Shown here: in pieces, positions 13,475 to 24,494 of the stretch
How the letters are laid out: every line of letters starts with the position of its first letter
Numbering within the stretch: the first letter of the stretch is position 1
Assembly: GCA_947095585.1 (NCBI GenBank)
Contig: OX352762.1
Location: forward strand, 30,108,669-30,172,668
Origin: Nephrocerus scutellatus
Lineage: Eukaryota; Arthropoda; Insecta; Diptera; Pipunculidae
Reading direction: 5' to 3'
DNA: 64,000 bases
The notes under the pieces: model-generated
The model's database searches: none
Seen by the model: only the letters and a program-made list of their open reading frames with translations
Told to the model about the DNA's origin: nothing
Made by a program: the position numbers and the translations under genes

Positions 13475-14770
13475 ATAATAATGTTATTTTTTTTTTTTTT
13501 TAAATTATATGTATATATAATAAAAATAAAATAAAAATATTAATAAAAAGCTTATGAGCACTTCAACCTTCATCTCCATCCTTCAGGAAGTTGTTAACGC
13601 CTAATTTGAAGGCCTGCAGATTATAAGAATCGGGAAACACGGGATCCACCAATTGATTCCACATCGAAGAGACTCTCGGAAAAAAGGAGGATTTAAAGTG
13701 TTGGGTTCTACAAGAAAAAAGTTTTAAGGCAAACCTATGTTGAGTGGAGCTTAACGAGTGTTTACGTTACTGACAAAAGGACTTGGAACTAGAGAACGGG
13801 TTTCTAAAGTACATCTACCGTTGCAGAATTTGTAGAAACAGATAAAGCTCCTACATTTCGTCTGTGCTCCAAAGTATCAAGAGACGAAGTAATGGATACA
13901 TCGTTTATCAAACGTATAACTCTATTTTGAACTCCATCAAGATGAACCAAATGAGATTTTGGAGCCCCACCCCACACATATGAATTAAATTCCAAAATTG
14001 GTCTAACATAAGATTTATATAATCTTAATACTTCTGAGGGAGTGAAGTAGAAGTTACAACGTCTTATGAAGCCCAAACATTGGCTAGCTCTTTTTGAAAT
14101 TTCATAAATATGTTCTTTCCAGGAAAGATCACTAGATACTTTTAAACCTAACAACTTCAGTGAATCTGATCTCGCAATATGGGCACCATTAATAACAGGT
14201 GAAACGTAATGTTGAACTGTCTTCTGAGAAAAAAGACAAGACTGAAATTTTTTTGGGTTAAATTCTACTCTATTAGATCTTTCCCAATCAAGAATGACTT
14301 GAATGTTCGACCGAATTATCGAATTCATTAATTCACGCGAACCTAACAAGCGAGAATTGCATTCTTTTTGACTGACAAACTCAATGGAAGCCGATAGTGT
14401 TGTATCATCAGCAAATGAATGGATATCACAGGTTAAAGAAGACAACAGGTCGTTGATATATATCAAGAAGAGCGTGGGCGACAAGGATGACCCTTGAGGC
14501 ACTCCAGCATTGATCCCATGTGAATCTGAAGATATACCATTTAATACAACTTTTATTTTACGGTTCCATAAATAATTCTCAATCCATGTAATGAGAGAGG
14601 AGTGTAAGTTCTGCGCACGAATCTTATTAATAAGACAATCATGCCAAACTCTATCAAAAGCTTTAGAAATATCTAAGGAAACAACGCTTGATTCACCTAG
14701 GTTTTCAATGCTTCGCTCCAAATAATGAGTCATGCACGTCATTAGTTCACCTGAAGAGCGATTTTTTTTG
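13475..14770 (-). mobile_element. LINE-3: 5'-truncated non-LTR retrotransposon inside gag of copy 2
   Basis: A 312-codon frame (14742-13804) carries RT motifs SLDISKAFDRVWHDCLI, NAGVPQGSSLSPTLFLIYIN and SFADDTT, then the thumb region (LKLLGLKVSSDLSWKEHI) and LEHRRNVGAL. This is a jockey-superfamily type RT. The 5' part (endonuclease and ORF1) is absent, as usual for incomplete target-primed reverse transcription. The element interrupts gag after the residues ITQIKA; copy 1 continues uninterrupted at the same position (7610-7640) and serves as the empty site. A T run at 13480-13500 may mark the poly(A) end. Confidence 0.82.
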
Positions 14771-16074
14771 CCTTTATTTGTGTGATGTCCTCCGTTTCCA
14801 GCTTACGCAATCTAATTAAATCAGTGGACAAACTGGCTCTAGCTGCTTCGTATTCCAAGGCCGATGCCAATACTTCATTCATTGACTTTCCTATGGCTGT
14901 TGTCCTCAAATGAAGCTTCAATTGCTCATCTCGATTAGCATTGATGAACGCATCCACTGCCAATCCGTCCAAGATACCAGCCGGAACACCACAATAGGCT
15001 TGTCGTGCTAACTTGGTTATTTCCCGTTCTAATTCTTGAAGTCGTTCTCCTCGCTGTTGTTTCTTCATCTGGAGCTGTATTTTGCTTAGCTCCTGTGTGT
15101 GAGATTGTCCATAACGCAAGTCCGCTCTTTCAAGATTCTTCCGGAACTCATCTCGGCATTTGGAATCATTTGTAATACATCAGCCGCTTTGCCACTCAAC
15201 GCTAGGATCAAAGAATTTAGCTGTTCTTCTGCACCCCATCCAACAGCAGCTGCAAACTGGACTTTGAAATTTTCAAAAGATGTGTCGCCATCGAACGCAG
15301 GTGGTTTCAAAATTCCATTCTGGTTACTAGAAGATTCTGGAATGACTCTGGGACTGCTTTGTTGGGTGTTTTCCCTGACGAACTGAGTACGACTATCCAG
15401 CCGGGTCTCAATCTCCTTAATTTTTCCTTCCAGACCACTCACTTTTCCTGTCATGTTCGTTTCGAGCGATTTCACTTCCTCTTGAATTTCGCTCATCTCA
15501 CCTCTTAACTTTTCGTGAATAACATCCAGCTTTTGATTTTGCTGATCAAATTTGTAGTTCAGTTCTTGAGTTTGTTTAGTAAATTCCTGCTTTAGTTATT
15601 GGCTTTGGCGCTGCGATTGTTGATTCTGTCGATCCAGCTCTTTCTTTAGACCTTGGATTTGCTGTTCCAATTTGTCGCTTATTTGAAAATTCAAATCTTG
15701 GTTCATCTCTTGGTTTTGTTGCTGCGATTGTTTACTTTGCTGCTGCATTTGAAAATTCAAATCTTTTCTTATCGCTTCACTTTGTTCACTTTGCTGCTTC
15801 ATTTGTTCACTTTGCTGCTTCATTTGCTGCATTACCGCATTAAACATCGCTTCCATGTTTGGTGCTTCTTTATCTTCCGAAGTAGCCGTTTTTCGCTCCA
15901 CTAACTCCGTCTCAATTGAAAACGGTTCACCAGTCTGCCGTTTTCCTGCTTTTACGACTTGTTGTAAACGGAGAAATAACTCCTGCTTATTTCCGGCAGT
16001 GCTTAGACCTCGCCTTCCAAGCTCTTCTTTAAGCTCCTGGGAACTATAAATTTAATGTTCACTGCACTTTCCAT
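14771..16074 (-). pseudogene. Copy 2 gag 5' part
   Basis: Start codon at 16074. The same SAP-like N-terminus as copy 1 is present but put out of frame by a one-base loss near 16050. A long Gln/Ser/Lys coiled coil (MKQQSEQMKQQSEQ repeats, 15901-15596) and a capsid-like region (15496-14771, GDTSFENFKVQFAAAVGWGA, LSGKAADVLQMIPNAE) follow. The frame changes near 15120 and is broken by LINE-3 at about 14770. Confidence 0.82.
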
Positions 16075-16257
16075 TTTATTGTTTATTGTTTATCGATTTG
16101 CTAAATTTCACTGAATTTATTTACTGTCTCATGGTTTGGAAAATCACCAATTATTTTATTTATTGTCCAAAATGTTACTGTCTCACAATTTGCAAATTTT
16201 TATTTTCTCTCAATTTACACGATTTGCAAAATTTTACTGTCTTCCGATTTGTAAAAT

Positions 16258-16273
16258 CCCACTTCTGACACCA
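16258..16273 (-). other. tRNA-Leu primer binding site, copy 2
   Basis: Identical 16-bp complement of tRNA-Leu 3' end plus CCA, two bases from LTR 3. Confidence 0.85.
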
Positions 16274-16275
16274 AT

Positions 16276-16926
16276 TGTTACGAAATTCAGACTTTCGAGT
16301 TCGTAATGGATTTTGCAATTAAAACACAGCACAACTTATTTAATTTACAAATAACAATTTAAATTAACAATAATAAAATTAACACAAGTTCACAATTTGT
16401 AATGGTGATTACTTTAAATGTACACAGGAACACTTATGATACTAGTACTTTACAATAAATAATTCTCTTAGGTTAAAACTTTATCACTTTACAAGAAGTT
16501 TACAACTGCGCTGGTTAAATTCCAAACAACTAATAATCTTACTTCGACTTAACGCCTCTATTTATACTCAATTAAAAGCTAGACAGAAATATCGAGAATA
16601 GACTAGAAAATTGTACCCTTATTCCCTTATTTACAACTAACGATACTTATATGTAATGAGTCATCTTCTAAAAATAGACTACATGTTCAATCATGTTCTT
16701 TACAAAAACCGGGCAAACCGCACAAACCGGTTTGACTACTTGTTTGACCAGTACACAATGATTCAAACTTGCCGGCGGTTACATTTCAAATTTCAAATAA
16801 TCTAATACTGTTAGCGCCTAAAAGTATGCAATTGAAAGTGCTTATTTTTAGTATGCAGTATTTACATTGGTATTTATCTTAGAACTCTAATTCTATTATA
16901 TGCGCTACTACCTACTTTTCGCAACA
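16276..16926 (-). repeat. LTR 3, upstream LTR of copy 2
   Basis: A 651-bp LTR beginning TGTTGCGAAAAG on the minus strand (one difference from the other two LTR starts) and ending CTGAATTTCGTAACA. It is followed on the plus strand by ATAT, which repeats the bases before LTR 1. Confidence 0.9.
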
Positions 16927-17077
16927 ATATTTTCGGTGTGCGGCGATATTTCGAATCTTTTCTTTTGATGATGTGTCAATTTTCTGGTGTGATCTTGCTT
17001 ATCGTCATGTGGTTTTTTTGTTTCTCGCTGTCTCGCTATGTTGTTTAGCGCAGGGTGCAGGTGTGTAAATAGTATAT

Positions 17078-17480
17078 TACATAACGAGCAAGGAAAGTGG
17101 AGTTTATCGTGCGAGGTCGAAGCTTGACGAACGAGGCGGTAGCCGAGTTCGGCAATCTAACGAGCACGATGATCACTTTTCTGCAAGTCATGTACGCTAT
17201 TTTTCACGCGTCCAAACCGGTTTTTTTTGCTAAATCGAGAGAGAAGCAGAAATGTGAGAATGTGTGTTCGCTGTGACTGCAGTAAATAACAAAGAAATGA
17301 ATTTTTCACGCGTCCAAACCGGTTTTTCTGCTAATTCGAGAGAGAAGCAGAAATCACAAACGACAAACAAAAGAGAATTCTTGCCGTTTATATCATAACA
17401 TAACTAGTGTTGTTATGGGCTACTTTCGAGGCTAGTTTATAGCGTACGAAACAGTCACTTTCGTCTATGGGCGTGTGAAA
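17078..17480 (+). repeat. Repeat family B, copy 1
   Basis: Shares with 18118-18920 the blocks CATAACGAG, CACTTTTCTGC, ATGTACGCTATTTTTCAC, GTTCGCTGTGACTGCAGTAA and CAGTCACTTTCGTCTATGGG, in the same order. An internal unit (ACGCGTCCAAACCGG...CGAGAGAGAAGCAGAAAT) is duplicated at about 17208 and 17308. No coding content; class unknown. Confidence 0.7.
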
Positions 17481-17742
17481 AAAACTATCTATTTTAGTGT
17501 GGAAAATAGTGCAATCACATGAATTTTGTTCCTTACACTATGCAACATGCATACAAGATACAATGCATGTTTTGTCACACTATCCGATCTTATCACGTTT
17601 TTTTGGTACATTAAAGAAGTGCTTTTATTTAAATCTTATAGAATTCCACATTGCTTTAAAAAGGTGACCTATCCTCAAGATTTTAATAATTTTATAATCT
17701 GACAGACGTATTAATAAAAAATCACTATCCGCTCGTTAACAA

Positions 17743-18036
17743 GTGGGCGCCGTGGCTCAGTGGAAGTGCACATGGCTGCTGAGCAGGAGGTTCAGGTTCG
17801 AATCCCAGCAACACCAAAAGTATTTTTCACGGTGTCCCACCTCTCGCAATTGGGTGACAAATGTTCCGAGGGTAAAATACCTTGTCACGGAAAGCTTCTC
17901 AATTCGCCGTTCAGATCCGGCCTTAAATTGTAGGTCCCTTCCATTTGTGTCCAAAAATTGACATGCGCAGCACAAAATGGTCGCGAGAAGTTAGGCTTTG
18001 GACCGACAATGGTCTGTCGCGCCGAATATTATTATT
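17743..18036 (+). mobile_element. tRNA-derived SINE, copy 1, full length
   Basis: The 5' end carries RNA polymerase III boxes: A box TGGCTCAGTGG at 17753-17763 and B box GGTTCGAATCC at 17795-17805. They are followed by an ACACCA end resembling a tRNA acceptor. A tRNA-unrelated body then runs to a tail ending in ATT repeats. Perfect 17-bp target duplications TATCCGCTCGTTAACAA lie at 17726-17742 and 18037-18053. The open frames crossing it are fortuitous. Two 5'-truncated relatives occur at 21192-21456 and 58628-58849. Confidence 0.92.
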
Positions 18037-18117
18037 TATCCGCTCGTTAACAAACGTGTTAGCTAACACACGAATATAGCAATTGTCCATTTGATAACTA
18101 TTCTTATTAATAATAGC

Positions 18118-18920
18118 ATATTCCATAACGAGAAAAGCCGAATTTACGATGAGCACTTTTCTGCGAGATTAGATTAAGATATTTTATTAAACATTTAAGT
18201 AATATACAATTTTGACTTAAAATAAACTTATAACTATTATTAATAAGTGTCGGCTCAATAATAGGGGCCCGACGTGTTTACTTTGTTTTAATTTATTTTG
18301 TATTGCTTATAATTAAACAATATTTACATCTACATGTAAATTACTACATGTTATATTTAAAGCAATTTTATTTTAAACAATAAATTTTAAAATAAAATAA
18401 AAATGAAAAAAATATGAGAGGGTATAAACAGGGCGATCTTCAGCCTCTGTAATGTTGATTGCTGGCCTACTCGTAGAAGGAGACGTCTTGATTATTAAAG
18501 ATGTCGTCGAATCTAGCATCGGTGAATCCTCTGATGTTTATATAGCGGTGGCTTGGCTTGCATCTCCGGACTTGGATGTGTTTCCAACCCATCAACGAAT
18601 TTCTTTGCCATTGTGGAACAAGTGGTCCGTTATTGGCAGCAGACCTGCCGCTTCATAAAGTCTTGCAGTCGACACAAACTTATAGCTGTTTGGACTCTTT
18701 TCTGCGAGTAATGTACGCTATTTTTCACACGACCAAAACCGGGTTTTCTGCTAAACCGGTTATGCGCAATGCAAAATTACTTTGGGAATGGGTGTTCGCT
18801 GTGACTGCAGTAAATAACAAAAGTATTTTATATGTTAACTCACTAGTGTGTATAACGGCTACTTTCGGGGCTAGGTTATAGTGTATGAAACAGTCACTTT
18901 CGTCTATGGGCGTGTGAAAA
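18118..18920 (+). repeat. Repeat family B, copy 2, split by LINE-1
   Basis: Matches copy 1 on both sides of the LINE-1 insertion at 18168-18696. Copy 1 lacks LINE-1 at the equivalent point (TTTTCTGCAAGTCATGTACG, near 17192), so it shows the uninserted state. Confidence 0.7.
18168..18696 (-). mobile_element. LINE-1 family 3' end, copy 1
   Basis: A 5'-truncated non-LTR element of 529 bp with exact 12-bp target duplications CTTTTCTGCGAG at 18156-18167 and 18697-18708. The right part encodes on the minus strand the end of an ORF2 (region equivalent to 45500-45780); the left part is a 3' UTR nearly identical to 44385-44580. It carries no repeat A insertion, so it is the empty site for the one in copy 2. 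Confidence 0.88.
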
Positions 18921-19192
18921 CATATTTTTTGTCTATGTCAGCTATCCGCTGATTATCAATTAAAGCACGGCAACATTTGACCTTATTTTACAAAAATTCG
19001 AGTAATACTCTCATAGTTCAGCATTACAGACTCTGGAATTAGCACAATATTTTTGTTAAATTTTATTATTCAGAATGATTTCAAAGCTAATGTATCAGAA
19101 GCGGACGCTTGGTTCTCCAACCCCCATTTCGTAAAAACAGTCAACGCTGTTATTGCACATTCATACTAAATCTTGTATTTTAGTATCTTTTT

Positions 19193-19510
19193 CTCAGCTG
19201 TCCTGAATGTTGTTATCGTCCAGCCAGTCGATAACTTCATTATCAGTCAATTAAATTCCAGATATTCCTTCGAGAGTGTCAGCAAAATTAGCTATTTCAA
19301 AACTTGGGATACCATTTGCTTGATACATTAGTTGAGCTGGCGGAATATCGTCTTCAAGATCCCATTCATCTGACTGAAAGATAGCAAAACTTTCCAACAT
19401 TTTTTTTTTCATTTCCTGTGATAGCCCTTCCCAAGCACTGGCAAAGAGAAAACTGCGTCTCTTAGCGTAATGTTTTTCAAAACAGTGGTTATTTCGGCAT
19501 TTTGGTTCCT
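19193..19510 (-). pseudogene. C-terminal fragment of a jerky/Tigger-like transposase
   Basis: Minus-strand translation reads ITTVLKNITLRDAVF with a small shift into ASAWEGLSQEMKKKMLESF, and ends EVIDWLDDNNIQDS before a stop near 19193. The pattern resembles the C-terminal part of pogo/jerky/Tigger proteins (lKslnlkDa..., aW..l). The catalytic region is absent. It abuts the RTE-like fragment, whose last recognisable words (KKIKLGRLRWAGQQARMSEE) precede it, so one element was probably inserted beside the other. Confidence 0.45.
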
Positions 19511-21165
19511 GTAACGTGTAAAAAAAGCAGGATCCTCTTCGCTCATGCGAGCTTGCTGTCCTGCCCAACGGAGCCTACCGAGCTTAATTTTCTTCACAAT
19601 GTCGACATCGCGGAAACGCTCCTAGATCTCATCATTATAGAGTCTCCGAAATCGCCCTTCCTCACATACGGGGCCAACAATTCTCCGTAAGATCTCTCGA
19701 ACGCGGCTAAGAGGTCAGAATGCTTTTTTGCTAAGCACCCAAGTCTCGGATCCATATGTAAGTACTGGTATGACCATTGTCTTATAAATCAGCAGCTTGG
19801 ATTTTATGGTTAAGTTAAGAGTCTTGCCAGACTATAGTAGGCTTTGTTGGCTTTAAGCAACCGTGCGCGTATTTCTGGTTCCATGCTGTTATCGGCTGCT
19901 ATAGTTGACCCGAGATAGTTAAAGGATTGCACTTCTTCAAATTCGCGCTCCACTATTTGGATTGAGGGACCAATGTTGGATCTTCTACCCGCAGACGTAG
20001 CCACCATGTACTTTGTTTTGCTCTCATTTATGTGCAGCCCCAGATTTCGTGCCGCCTGCTTTATCTGGATGAAAGCTTTCTGTACAGCTCTTCGGTTTCT
20101 ACCAACGATGTCAATATCGTCTGCGTAATCCAGTATCTGAATGGACTTATAGAGGATTGTTCCTCTTGCCGTTACGTGAGAGTCTTGGATCACTTTCTCC
20201 AACGCCAGGTTGAAAGGACGCAGGCCAGTCCATCTACTTGTCGGAGCCCGTTAAAGATGTTGAATGGGCTTGATAGTGATCCGGATATTTTTACTTGGCT
20301 TGTAACATTGGTCATGGTCAACCTACATAGTCAAGTCAGTTTATTTGGGATGCCAAATTCTCTCATGGCTTTATTAAGTTCTACTCCGGCTATGCTATCA
20401 TAGGCGGCTTTAAAGTCTATAAAAAGATGGTGTAGTGAGTTTTGAAACTCTAGACATTTTTCCATCACCTGCCTTAGGGTGTAAATCTGATCAGTTGTTT
20501 ATTTGCTGGGATGAAGCCACACTGGTATGGACCAATGATGACTTTAGCGTATGGGGCTATCCTGTCTTGAAGGATAGAGGAGAAAATTGTACGCGGTACT
20601 CAACAACGTTATACCACGATAATTGCTGCATTTTATGATATCTCCCTTCTTATGTATGGGGCACAGAATGCCTCTTCGCCAGTCTTCTGGCATAGCTTCT
20701 TCTCTTACTCAGCGTTGTAAATTTGGCGCAGTGAACGGTCTAACTCTGAAAGGACTAACAACTATTTTGGGGCAAAAGTTGTTCCGGAATTCGATTGCGG
20801 CTTCTAAGTTAGCAGAAAGTTTTTCGCCACAAATTTATAGATTTCGAATGCCAAAACGTTTTCTGAAATGTGCAATCCATCTTCAGCATTAAAAGAACGT
20901 TCTACACCGTAAACGTCTTTGAAAATAGTTTAGCTTTCTGCCTCCCAAGCTCTCTCTACAAGAGGATATAAAAGTTCTGCTGATGTCGTTGGAGCGGCAC
21001 GCAGAAGCTCTGCGGGTATACCATCAAGTCCTACCGACTTGTTGTTCTTTAGTGCGTTGATCGCGGTAGCGATATCATCTTTACTGGGAGTTGAGGTGTG
21101 AATTCGGGAAACTGTTACTTTCGGCAGCTCCATATGATTTTCCAGCACTTGCTGACACAAAACTA
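19511..21165 (-). pseudogene. RTE-like LINE remnant
   Basis: Fragments in several frames read in order on the minus strand. RT fingers come first: SKDDIATAINALKNNKSVGL then DGIPAELLRAA (21274-20930). The catalytic region follows: LDYADDIDIVGRNRRAVQKA with NESKTKYMV and FNYLGSTIAADN (20202-19810). The C-terminal words KIKLGRLRWAG (19597-19540) end it. These are characteristic of the endonuclease-reverse transcriptase proteins of RTE-like elements. Stops and frameshifts throughout make it inactive. Confidence 0.75.
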
Positions 21166-21191
21166 TAAAAAGAGAAACCAAATTAGGTAAT

Positions 21192-21456
21192 ATGATAAGA
21201 GCTTGGCTTCTAAGCAGGAGGTTCGTGTGATTCGACGCCCAGTAACACCAAAAGTATTTTTCATGGTGTCCCACCTGACAAACGTCCGATAGAAATAAAT
21301 TGTCACGGAAAGCTTCTTAATTCGGCGTTCGGATCCGGCAATAAATTGTAGGTCCCCTCCATTTGTGTGCAAAAATATTCATGCTCAACACAAATGGTTG
21401 CAAGAAAGCTAGCCCTTGGATCGCAATGGTCTGTCGCGCCGAATATTATTATTAAT
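21192..21456 (+). mobile_element. tRNA-derived SINE, copy 2, 5' truncated
   Basis: Body and tail match copy 1 (ACACCAAAAGTATTTTTCA, AATTGTAGGTCCC, GGTCTGTCGCGCCGAATATT). The A box is missing and the B box is degenerate. Twelve-bp target duplications AAATTAGGTAAT lie at 21180-21191 and 21457-21468. Confidence 0.88.
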
Positions 21457-21469
21457 AAATTAGGTAATG

Positions 21470-22715
21470 CTAAGTTTCTAATTTCCTTATTGCATTTAAT
21501 ATCTGATATTGTAGAAGCGCCAATGAGGAAGATTCTATTGCAATTATTACTTACATATTTGTCAGATATTCGCAAGAGGTGGGTGGAACCGTAAACTTGA
21601 AACTTGGCACACACAAAAATACTAAGCGTAAAGAATATCAATTGTGCGGAAAAATAATACTAATAATTTGTGTTGTTTATTAATAAATATTTATTTGTCT
21701 TAAGTTTAGTCTTTATATAATAACCTTTAATATAATAACCTTAAATAATAATTTACCTTAGTTTAAATGTACGAGTAGTATACATGTTTCTTATGCTAAT
21801 ATACATTACACATTAGTGTGACTGGGAAAGCGTTTAGGTTAGAACAAAATTGAAACAGTTTTCTTAATCCCGTTATTAATTTGTTATCAAGTTTTGAAGT
21901 CTTAGCATTTGGGGTTGGGCTTTAAATTAAATTTTTATAGGTTCAGATCAGATAGTTCGTTTTCGTTAGTACCTATGCATGTAAGGCAAGAGCAGCTTTT
22001 ATTTTGCATATTAACGCAAGTCAGTGTTATATGCGAGTAAAATACAATTATTCAAAATTTCGATATACATATTTATAATATACTTCTTACATCGTTTATG
22101 TATTCACTTGCAAAACATGTATAAAGTGCTGATTTCACTTTTGCTCACGAAGTGAAGTTGAAGTAAAAATAAGTAAAATACAGAAATATAGGAGTGTGAG
22201 TAAAGGAAAAACAAGTGAAAGTAAGTGAATGAAAGTGAAATCTGTAATCAGCATATAGAAAAATATGTAAAAAACAAAAATGTTTGCATTATTTACAGAA
22301 TAGTAACTATTTCTTACAAAAAGAGATGCGTTGGCAAATTATTTAAGCAAAAAAATCAGGTCAGGTATTCAAAAAAAAAAGTCCTTTCTCTTTTTATTAG
22401 CTTGCTCGGGGCAACATCTGATTTGTTCATAAAGTAATTATGTAAAGAAGGCACAAAGCGTACAGCGATTAAATTGTTTAATTAGTTCTTTGGCATAAGT
22501 GTTTGTGTTTGTTAGTTATTGCATTATCTGTTGTATTTTTGAGTTTATACTTTAGTCCTAGTTAGTTTTTTTACATTATTCAGTATATCGGAGGGAAGAT
22601 CTTAATTGTTCGTAATTTCTATAGATAATAATTTACACCCTACAATAATGCAGTTTACAGCTAAATGTTTGCTACAAACTAGAGTATTATGTTTGTTTTT
22701 AAATAATTTTTTTAA
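21470..22715. other. AT-rich sequence downstream of lbk, no gene
   Basis: No coding or structural feature could be supported. Part may be the lbk 3' untranslated region. A purine-rich patch with several GTGAA-type words lies at 22130-22240. Confidence 0.4.
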
Positions 22716-22721
22716 TTTATT
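22716..22721 (-). promoter_or_regulatory. Candidate lbk polyadenylation signal
   Basis: The complement reads AATAAA about 90 bases beyond the lbk stop codon, in AT-rich sequence. Similar hexamers are common in this composition (others near 22390 and 21680), so the true 3' end cannot be fixed from sequence alone. Confidence 0.25.
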
Positions 22722-22809
22722 AATTGTAATATCACAAAAAAAAACCAATTTAAATATTTATAATTTACAGCTGCCACCTGAGTTACCAAATTAAAAAAAA
22801 ACTTAATTA

Positions 22810-24107
22810 TTACATTTTTACCGCCGCCGTAGGCAGATTGTGGGCTAAACTATTAGCGGCCGTAGCTACATTGTTCTTACAATACTGCAGGTGATTTCCC
22901 GTCTGCGGCTGCTGTGGAATACTATTATTAGCAGAAATACTTTTGCTACTTCCGCAACTACTGCTTCTACTACTAGGACTGTGTTTGTTATTTTTAGAGC
23001 TGCATGTTTGTTTGTGTGGTATGATTCTTTCGACGTCGCTTCCACCTTGCGCCTCTTGTCGATTTTCCCTATAAATTTGCTTGGTATCGATTTCATCGTA
23101 ATCAGAAATTCCAACTGCAGCAGATTCTGTAAAGTCGCCATCGTCATCGTCATTATCGGTGTCGGGATGGGCGAGTGCAACTGCTGTCGTTGGTCTCGTT
23201 CTCGGGTATGTGTCACGGCCGACTATCACTGGATGGTGCTCATCAGCTGGTAGCAATGATATTGTAAAATCGTCGATACTGCGTTTAACTGCTGCATCGC
23301 TGCCTGTTCCGGAATCTTTACTTGACAGATGATCTTGATTTTGGTCTAAATCCAGTTCGGCGAGTGTTCCTCCACTTTCACTAACTAGATATTCAAGTGG
23401 AATACTTTCACGATCACGCTGACGCTGTAACTGCTGATAGTTTTGGCTCGGTGTCACAATTAGGTAATTGCGTTGCCCCTCTTCTGACACCGTAAGCGGA
23501 TCAATATTACTTATGCTTTGATTTTGTCTATTATGATGATGATGATGGTGGTGAAGCAAAGTGCGATTCATATTTGTAATTGTTGTTAGTTGCGTTTGAT
23601 CTAAAACTGCAGCTCTACTTCCATCTGAAACATTGTCGCCACCTATATCTCCACCGTCGGATCGGCGGTTGCGGCCGCCCAAACCTCTGCTTCTGAAATA
23701 AAGCTTCCGCTTTTGGTAAAAGAGAATAAGCCAGACAACTAATGATCCAATAAAGACGCATGCAATTGTAACTAGTGCAACGCCAATGATTATGACATTT
23801 TTATTAAGATCCGCCTTTACCACTATCAGTTCAGTGTACATGGAAATTGTCTTCGTGCTATTGTATATTTCGCATTTGTACATTCCAGAGTCTGTTGACT
23901 GGGTGTTCACAATTATAAGCAATTCTTTTTCAGCAGTAAAATAATGTCGATCAGAAGTCGATGTTGCACTGAAGTGAAATGGTTTATTTTCTTTGTACCA
24001 GTCTCGATGTGGGCGTAGAAGATCACCACTACCAAGGCACTCAATCACACTGGATTCCCCGAGAACGATTTCCTTTCGAACAACTGGATTGCCTGCAATT
24101 GGAATGT
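22810..24107 (-). CDS. lbk: lbk terminal exon: third Ig domain, TM segment, cytoplasmic tail
   Basis: The last coding exon, 1298 bp, begins after acceptor TTCTTTATTGCAG and ends with stop TAA at 22812..22810. It encodes the third Ig domain (SSVIECLGSG, WYKENKP, DSGMYKCEIYN) and one hydrophobic membrane helix (NVIIIGVALVTIACVFIGSL, continuing VVWLILF). A basic stop-transfer sequence (YQKRKLYFRSRG) follows, then a cytoplasmic tail of about 300 residues. The tail is low-complexity, with a histidine run (LLHHHHHHHNRQ), acidic DNDDDDGD and Ser/Asn-rich stretches, and no enzymatic domain. Three Ig domains after LRRs plus a single pass fit LRIG/lambik. Vertebrate LRIG1 is known to restrain receptor tyrosine kinases; the role here is inferred only from homology. 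Confidence 0.9.
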
Positions 24108-24494
24108 CTGCAATAAAGAACATTTAACATAAGTTATAAGGATGTTTATAATTATACACAGGTACACAGGTACAAAATTTTATTAATTAAATTGATTTTA
24201 ATTCATAAGCTGATTTCTAAGAAGATTGTATAGGAAGCTAGTGCGTCTATTTGCATTAATAAACTAAGAAATGGCCGAGAATCGTTTCAATTTATTCACT
24301 CCACTGACAAAATCTTAAAATCAGAAATTCGCTAACTTGCTTGCGGTTTGCGTTGTTTTTCACAGCTTACGGTTCGACCTCTTTTTTGGACATGTTCCCG
24401 TTGACTTACAGATCTTAAATTTTGCACATATTTCAGCCTTGCATGACAATGCAATGTATCACAATGAAACGAAGATTTAATTTTTGTTTTTCTT

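Larger units (their letters stand above)
5407..16926 (-). mobile_element. Ty3/gypsy-like three-LTR compound element
   Basis: Three LTRs in the same orientation (5407-6056, 8971-9622, 16276-16926) bracket two internal regions, both read on the minus strand. The whole unit is flanked by ATAT at 5403-5406 and 16927-16930, the 4-bp duplication size usual for this superfamily. LTRs start TGTTACGAAAAG (TGTTGCGAAAAG in the upstream LTR) and end CTGAATTTCGTAACA. Primer sites equal the 3' end of tRNA-Leu. No envelope-like frame was found. Copy 1 (left) lost most of pol; copy 2 (right) is longer but frameshifted, so neither is autonomous. ATAT is low-complexity, so the duplication alone is not proof of a single insertion. 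Confidence 0.88.

Noticed and set aside
9623..16275. Possible envelope gene making the gypsy-like element an endogenous retrovirus
   Set aside because: Integrase tail is followed directly by the purine tract and LTR; no third frame with signal or membrane segments exists.
17743..17975. 72-codon frames over the SINE
   Set aside because: The segment is a tRNA-derived retroposon with target duplications; the frames are fortuitous. It is not a tRNA gene either, because the acceptor stem and structure are not intact and the body continues.
22866..23253. Open frames of 116 and 120 codons on both strands
   Set aside because: They overlap the lbk cytoplasmic-tail exon in other frames; its repetitive codons keep them open.
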